Of a stretch of 64,000 nucleotides of DNA, positions 59,443 to 64,000 are shown in pieces. Position 1 is the first letter of the stretch; each line of letters opens with the position of its first letter. Source of the DNA: Gracilimonas sp040882225 (GTDB lineage: Bacteria; Bacteroidota; Rhodothermia; Balneolales; Balneolaceae); NCBI GenBank assembly GCA_040882225.1, contig JBBEBR010000006.1, forward strand, positions 1 through 64,000, in the 5' to 3' direction. The position numbers were made by a program, and so were the translations under genes. Below the pieces are notes generated by a model, which was not told the origin of the DNA, made no database searches, and saw nothing but the letters and a program-made list of their open reading frames with translations.

Positions 59443-61137
59443 ATGAAAAAACTTTTACTTTTCTCTGTTCTTTTATTTTCTCTTAACACGCTTACTTTTT
59501 CGCAATCGCTGGAAACGGGAATAGAATTTTATCAGGAAGGAGATTATGAACGAGCACTACGAATATTTGATGAGTTTGACGAACCCTTAGCTCACCTTTT
59601 TTCGGGTAAAAGTCATTTTGGGCTTGGTAACTATCTCAAAGCCAAACATCATCTTTCCTTGGTTGATAGCTCCGCTATCGAAGTATTTTTGGAAGCAAGA
59701 TATACCCGGGCTTTGGCTGATTTCCAACTCAAAAACTTTACAGAAGCACTCGACGCCCTTCATCAAATAAAGCAAAATGCGGGACGCGGAACCATTCAGC
59801 GAGAGGCTGATTTTTTCTACACCCAATTAGCGGCTTACTTAACTATTGGGCAGCGTTACGATGCTTTTAAATCCAGCAATTACGACGGCGTTCGCCTCGA
59901 CCTTGTAAAAGCTGCGATGGGTATTGTGGATCATGCTTCGGCGAATGCGCTTTTCAAGTCCTTTCAAAGAACTGTGACGGATGGGGATTTTTTTCGTTCT
60001 GAAATTGAGCAGATTGAAGAAGTTTTAGAAGACACCGCGCGTTATTTCGAACGCTATAATCCCAATGTTTATCCTGAGGCACCACAAGGTATCTCTTATA
60101 ATATTGGCGTTGCACTTCCAGAATTTGACTTCAACTCTGCTGAATTTGAAATTTCTCAGAGTTTATATTTAGGAATTCAGATTGCAGTGGAAAATTTCAA
60201 TAGTGATAATTCTGATAAAAAGGCTTTCATCAGTTATCAGAGCACATCAGGAGGGGCTTCTGATGCAAAATCCGTTGCCAATGATCTTGTTTGGAATGAT
60301 GATGTAGATGTTATACTCGGGCCTTTATTTTCAGATGTAGCTGTTCGTTTTTCAGAACTTGCGGAGCTATATGAGATACCAATGTTAACTCCTCTCGCAA
60401 ATTCAGATTCCCTTAATTTAGATCTTACCTATACTTTTCAGCTTAACCCCACTTTTTCCATTCACGGAACAAAAATGGCGCAATTTGCTGTGCGTGATAT
60501 GGGATTTGATACTCTTGCAGTGATTGCAGAAAAAGGGTCCTTGGGAGCGCCATCAGCGGTTGCTTTTCGGGATGAAGCAAGAAGGTTGGGCGCAGAAGTT
60601 GTGCATTATAATGTTGAGAATTTAGTTGCACGAGGATATGATATCAGTGAATTCACTGAATATTTAAACCCACAGGATACTGTTTACAATTATAATATTG
60701 ATGCCGTTTATGCTCCATTTACGGGTCAGGTGGCTTCAACTCTTATTAGTTCATTGCTCACTTATCTTGAAGCAATGCAAACTTCATTCGCCATATTAGG
60801 CACAGAAGATTGGGAATCGGTAGAAATGGGATCGGTTAATTTACCGGGCACGAATATTTACTATTCTGAGTCTTTCGCTTCCGCTCGGGATGAAAATACA
60901 ATGGAAGAATTCGAAAGTTCATATCGCCTGCGGTTTAATATGGAGCCAAATTATTATGCATATGTAGGCTACGACGCCGCAAATGTATTGCTGCAAACAT
61001 TGAAACGCGTTAAAAATCCAGCTTATTTAAAAGAAGGCCTGAAAAATTTGAATGGCTTTAAGGGACTAATAACTGATGTTAGCTTTAGAGGCACACACAT
61101 TAATCAAGAAGTAAAAATCAGAATGGTAAGGCCGTAA
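59443..61137 (+). CDS. Exported TPR / periplasmic-binding-protein fusion (LpoA- or receptor-like)
   Basis: This 564-residue secreted protein starts at ATG 59443 with a signal peptide (KKLLLFSVLLFSLNTLTFSQ). TPR-like helices (residues 25-130, YQEGDYERALRIFDEF) precede a type 1 periplasmic binding fold (DVDVILGPLFSDVAVRFSEL, AVIAEKGSLGAPSAVAFRDE). The layout resembles LpoA/YraM-type activators and branched-chain amino-acid binding proteins; which applies is uncertain. The longer frame from 59317 overlaps guaA and lacks a signal, so the shorter start is used. Confidence 0.75.
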   Translation: MKKLLLFSVLLFSLNTLTFSQSLETGIEFYQEGDYERALRIFDEFDEPLAHLFSGKSHFGLGNYLKAKHHLSLVDSSAIEVFLEARYTRALADFQLKNFTEALDALHQIKQNAGRGTIQREADFFYTQLAAYLTIGQRYDAFKSSNYDGVRLDLVKAAMGIVDHASANALFKSFQRTVTDGDFFRSEIEQIEEVLEDTARYFERYNPNVYPEAPQGISYNIGVALPEFDFNSAEFEISQSLYLGIQIAVENFNSDNSDKKAFISYQSTSGGASDAKSVANDLVWNDDVDVILGPLFSDVAVRFSELAELYEIPMLTPLANSDSLNLDLTYTFQLNPTFSIHGTKMAQFAVRDMGFDTLAVIAEKGSLGAPSAVAFRDEARRLGAEVVHYNVENLVARGYDISEFTEYLNPQDTVYNYNIDAVYAPFTGQVASTLISSLLTYLEAMQTSFAILGTEDWESVEMGSVNLPGTNIYYSESFASARDENTMEEFESSYRLRFNMEPNYYAYVGYDAANVLLQTLKRVKNPAYLKEGLKNLNGFKGLITDVSFRGTHINQEVKIRMVRP

Positions 61138-61155
61138 TTTTTAACTGCTCAGAAT

Positions 61156-62232
61156 TTATTTAGTTTCTCCTTCTGCTGCGGATTCTCTCTGCTGTTTGAT
61201 ACGATATTGCTGCCTGAGCCATCGCCGCCATTTTTCACTTTCTTCGGTATGCTCCTTAAACGTACGGGTGAAAATGTGGCCTCCCTCAGGATTAGCAACC
61301 ATATATAAATAATCATGCTCCTGAGGATTTAAAGCTGCTCTTATCGAACTCAAACTTGGATTTGTAACCGGACCCGGCGGTAATCCATCGTTCATATAAG
61401 TATTGAATTCATGATCAAATTTATAGTCTTCAAAAAGTAAACGGCGGCGTTCTCCAACAGCAAAATTTACTGTGGGATCTGCCTGCAATCTCATTCCCCT
61501 GTTTAATCGATTCCAGTACAATCCGCTAATAACAGGCTTCTCCTCTTCCCCTTTTGCCTCCCACTCAACAATGGAAGCCATTGTAAGAGCGTCATCTATA
61601 GTGATGCCCATTTCAGCCGCCTGATCCTGAAGTTTATTTGCCACTGAATTTTTAAACTCCCGTGTTATTTTATTGATTACTTCTTTGGGAGATGATGTCC
61701 AGTATATGAGATAAGTTTCTGGATACATTCGACCAAACAATTGCTCAGCGCGTAATTCCTTTTCTTCCAGGTAGGCGCTGTCGGTTAAAGCATCGATGAA
61801 ATCCTGACTACTAAAATTGAGTTTTCCGGCTAATTCATTCGCCAATCTCTGAGGAGCAATTCCTGGTAAAACTACAACTGGAACCGGATCTTGAATTCCC
61901 CGCGCCAATTTGGAAAGTAACTTGTTGTAGGAATACCTTCCCTCAAACACATACCTGCCTCGCTGAAGGCTTCTCCACCCTAAAATTCTGGAAGCCCACT
62001 CAAGTTCAACCTCATTTACAGTGATTTCAAGCTCTTCCAGTTCCACCACAAGTGAGTCTATATTTCCTGAAGCAGACAATATCACCTCTGTATTTGCCTC
62101 AAACTCTACTGCTCCGCCCGATGTGAGCCGGTATAACCGCGAACCTAAAACAGAGGCCACAATTAATACAAATACAAGCAGTGTAGAAATAAGCTCGGAT
62201 TTCGTTAATGAAAGGTATTTATTTAAATCCAT
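61156..62232 (-). CDS. mltG: Endolytic murein transglycosylase MltG
   Basis: This 358-residue inner-membrane protein has an N-terminal helix (LISTLLVFVLIVASVLGSRL), a LysM-like domain, and a YceG/MltG catalytic domain whose catalytic Glu lies in ASIVEWEAKGEEE, followed by RMRLQADPTV (the GMRLQADPTV block). It cleaves nascent glycan strands to end peptidoglycan synthesis. It is convergent with the receptor-like gene 18 bases away. Confidence 0.93.
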   Translation of the reverse strand: MDLNKYLSLTKSELISTLLVFVLIVASVLGSRLYRLTSGGAVEFEANTEVILSASGNIDSLVVELEELEITVNEVELEWASRILGWRSLQRGRYVFEGRYSYNKLLSKLARGIQDPVPVVVLPGIAPQRLANELAGKLNFSSQDFIDALTDSAYLEEKELRAEQLFGRMYPETYLIYWTSSPKEVINKITREFKNSVANKLQDQAAEMGITIDDALTMASIVEWEAKGEEEKPVISGLYWNRLNRGMRLQADPTVNFAVGERRRLLFEDYKFDHEFNTYMNDGLPPGPVTNPSLSSIRAALNPQEHDYLYMVANPEGGHIFTRTFKEHTEESEKWRRWLRQQYRIKQQRESAAEGETK

Positions 62233-62398
62233 GTTGAAAGATACAAATTGAAGCGAATGTTAACATTCTAAATATTTATTCATTGAAGGTTTTTCAACGG
62301 ATGTTACCACGAAACATTCTATAAATGCCAACGTAATTGTCCGTCGAAGAGCAAAAAATATTTGGATGCTGCAATGCACCAAATGCCCTAAAGAAAGA

Positions 62399-62430
62399 AA
62401 ACCCGGGTTATGAAAGGCTCGGGTTTTTTT
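62399..62430. terminator. Terminator after the HD-hydrolase gene
   Basis: AAACCCG and CGGGTTT arms pair around a G/T-rich loop, with T-rich sequence on both sides. On the minus strand it begins right at the HD-gene stop. The rest of 62233-62398 shows nothing recognisable. Confidence 0.7.
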
Positions 62431-62977
62431 ATTGGTCTCTAAACGTCTCTATCAAAAAAGCTATATGATCGAATAATTCTTTTCCGATTAACTCCGCTCC
62501 CTTGCGAATATTTTCACGCGGAACATTCGCCGCAAAATTCAAATCCTTTAATTTTTTTGTCACGGATTTCACCTTCATATCCGCAAATTTATTAGGACGC
62601 ATCAGAGAAACGGCGTTCATAAAGCCTGAAATTTCATCACAGGCGAAAAGATACCGTTCAATTTCTGTTTCAGGCTCTTTACCGGTGCGTTCAGGTGCAT
62701 GCGCCCGAATCGCTTCTAAGACTTTAACCGAATATCCTTTTTCGGGTAGAATCTCATCAACCGCCTTTTTAGGATGCTCATCGGGAAATTTCTCCCAATC
62801 CAAATCATGCAACATTCCTGCTGTCCACCATTGATCAATCTCGTCTTTATTCTTTTCCAATTTTCTCGCATAAGCTTCCATTGCCATGGCTACCATTTCA
62901 GAATGAATCCTAAGGCTTTCTCCTTCAACATACTTCCTTAGTAATTCACTCGATTTTTCCCTGTCCTTTTCAATCAT
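62429..62977 (-). CDS. HD-domain hydrolase
   Basis: This 182-residue HD-superfamily protein has the metal motif H-D in GMLHDLDWEKF, an earlier His in HSEMVAMAMEAYARKLEKN, and HPKKAVDE afterwards. Family members hydrolyse phosphate from nucleotides; the exact substrate is unknown. It is a single gene, with a hairpin terminator at its stop. Confidence 0.85.
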   Translation of the reverse strand: MIEKDREKSSELLRKYVEGESLRIHSEMVAMAMEAYARKLEKNKDEIDQWWTAGMLHDLDWEKFPDEHPKKAVDEILPEKGYSVKVLEAIRAHAPERTGKEPETEIERYLFACDEISGFMNAVSLMRPNKFADMKVKSVTKKLKDLNFAANVPRENIRKGAELIGKELFDHIAFLIETFRDQ

Positions 62978-63087
62978 TTTTAAATTGGTTTAAGAATAAT
63001 ATTTGCTTTATTGAAGTAAAATCATTTAACATTCTACTAAATATTAACAGTGCTAAATTAAATTTTTAAGCAAGGCTAAATATTAAA

Positions 63088-63498
63088 ATGAAATACTTGC
63101 TCCTTTCCTTAATACTAACAGTTTTTTTGCTGTTTTCTAACTGCATTAATAATATTGAAGATGTTTCGTCAGGAGAGATTATTGACCCCACAGAGATAAG
63201 TTTCTCCGATGACATTCAAACTATATTCAATTCTTCTTGCGGTGGGAGCGGATGCCATATTTCCAATACTACAAATGGTGTAAACCTTTCCACTTATACA
63301 AATGTTTTAAACAGCACAGGTGCGAGTTATGGGTCTGAAATTGTAGTGGCTGGAAATCCCAACGAAAGTCCTTTGGTTGATAAAATTGAGGCAAATCCTA
63401 CTTTTGGCAGCCGGATGCCCCTGAACAAAAGCCCATTATCTCCTACTGAAATCAATAAAATAAAAGCCTGGATTGAAGGTGGCGCGGAGAATAACTAA
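63088..63498 (+). CDS. c-type haem lipoprotein with CX4CH site
   Basis: This 136-residue lipoprotein has Cys 19 as the likely lipid site (LFSNC). The haem attachment site is SSCGGSGCHISN (C51, C56, H57), a CX4CH rather than the standard CX2CH spacing. M110 in GSRMPLNK is the likely distal ligand. Such short cytochrome domains are common in Bacteroidota envelope proteins, so it may carry electrons or act as a sensor. The YceI-like gene follows after two bases. Confidence 0.8.
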   Translation: MKYLLLSLILTVFLLFSNCINNIEDVSSGEIIDPTEISFSDDIQTIFNSSCGGSGCHISNTTNGVNLSTYTNVLNSTGASYGSEIVVAGNPNESPLVDKIEANPTFGSRMPLNKSPLSPTEINKIKAWIEGGAENN

Positions 63499-63500
63499 TT

Positions 63501-64000
63501 ATGAGATTATCAAACACTTTACTTCTCTCGATGCTACTCTGTGTAGGTACATTGAATGCTCAAACTTTCCAAACCGAAAGCGGAACAGCTGTTTTTCATT
63601 CACAAGTGCCTCTTCACTCTTTTAGCGGAACTTCTGATCATCTAATAGGAATGATAAATCTCGATGATAACTCTGTCGACTTCTACTTAGATCTTGAGAC
63701 TCTGGAAACAGGAATTGGAAAACGTGACCGGGATATGAGAGAAACCCTGGAAACGGAGGAGTTTCCTTTTGCTGAATTCTTCGGTGAACTAACTTCAGAG
63801 TTTGATATCAATTCAGATGCCGAACAACCGGTTACCGCCTCTGGGAAATTCACCATTCATGGAGTTGAAAATGATATTGAAGTTGAGGGTACTCTTCAAA
63901 AAACCAATGAAGGTTTATTGCTGAAAGCCGACTGGATTTTGTTGCTCAAAGATTATGATATCGAACCTCCAAGCCTGCTGTTTGTAAAAGTAGATCAGGA
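63501..64000 (+). CDS. YceI-family periplasmic protein, truncated by the window end
   Basis: The first 166 codons of a YceI-like lipocalin-fold protein run off the right edge. The N-terminus MRLSNTLLLSMLLCVGTLNA is a signal peptide. The mature part has the family pattern (LDLETLETGIGKRDRDMRE, AEFFGELTSEF, GKFTIHGVENDIEVEG). YceI proteins bind polyisoprenoid or other lipids; in some species they sit near cytochromes. The gene is transcribed together with the haem lipoprotein. Confidence 0.88.
   Translation, partial: MRLSNTLLLSMLLCVGTLNAQTFQTESGTAVFHSQVPLHSFSGTSDHLIGMINLDDNSVDFYLDLETLETGIGKRDRDMRETLETEEFPFAEFFGELTSEFDINSDAEQPVTASGKFTIHGVENDIEVEGTLQKTNEGLLLKADWILLLKDYDIEPPSLLFVKVDQ

Noticed and set aside
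1..64000. CRISPR array, tRNA, rRNA, prophage, integrase or insertion sequence
   Set aside because: Reading all intergenic spaces showed no regularly spaced repeats, cloverleaf-like sequence, transposase motif or structural-phage gene. A tRNA could still be missed by eye.

Overview
The window is ordinary bacterial chromosome, gene-dense and about 40-45% GC by eye. It most likely comes from the Balneolota/Rhodothermota side of the Bacteroidota supergroup. The basis is gene content: many short lipoproteins, PD40 propeller-amidohydrolase proteins, a type 2 isopentenyl-diphosphate isomerase, a MoxR plus VWA-type membrane pair, several SurA/PpiC foldases, and frequent TTG/GTG starts. No rRNA, tRNA, CRISPR array, integrase, transposase or prophage gene was recognised. 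The taxonomic placement is inference.

Region 1 (1-3300) is the one clearly accessory stretch. A YwqK-type lipoprotein gene is followed by two toxin-antitoxin modules (ParE/RelE type, then VapBC type). These are embedded in duplicated palindrome-rich repeats of about 330 bp. Broken genes lie among them: a small DUF5647-like ORF with a nonsense codon and a cut 3' end, and two further copies of the YwqK-gene tail. It reads as an insertion and decay hot spot.

Region 2 (3300-18750) runs mainly on the plus strand: an SDR oxidoreductase, isoprenoid genes (fni, polyprenyl synthase), bamD-nadD, a Tat-type LD-carboxypeptidase and a giant PD40-amidohydrolase. A minus-strand D-amino-acid lyase/class C acid phosphatase pair follows. 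Then comes a cluster of RimB-like protease, RimK-like ligase, aspartoacylase-like enzyme, DUF952 protein and DAG-kinase-like protein, which suggests reversible amino-acid tagging.

Region 3 (18850-25500) is mostly minus strand: an orphan response regulator, an AhpE-like peroxiredoxin coupled to a membrane protein and a helical protein beside nuoI, then der and a UvrD-family helicase.

Region 4 (25500-35130) is plus strand: thymidine kinase and nucleoside transporter, then a translationally coupled run of three parvulin-type foldases, MoxR and a MIDAS-bearing membrane protein.

Region 5 (35140-47830) is mostly minus strand: a histidine phosphatase, an envelope-protein pair, apt divergent from tadA, plsC, and an acetate operon. 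In that operon ackA and pta are separated by a lipoprotein that looks like a catalytically dead caspase and by an EamA transporter. A beta-barrel protein, a Nudix enzyme, greA and a DsrE/Crp-Fnr pair lie upstream.

Region 6 (47830-64000) holds a SpoU methyltransferase, a four-helix-bundle gene between direct repeats, metG, a GH13 enzyme, an NSS transporter, efp-accB-accC-gcvH-guaA, a TPR/ligand-binding receptor, mltG, an HD hydrolase, a c-type haem lipoprotein and a truncated YceI gene at the window edge.

Most of the window is housekeeping. The parts that deserve a second look are the 5' toxin-antitoxin/repeat island, the pseudo-caspase lipoprotein inside the acetate operon, the RimB-RimK-deacylase cluster, and the foldase-MoxR operon.
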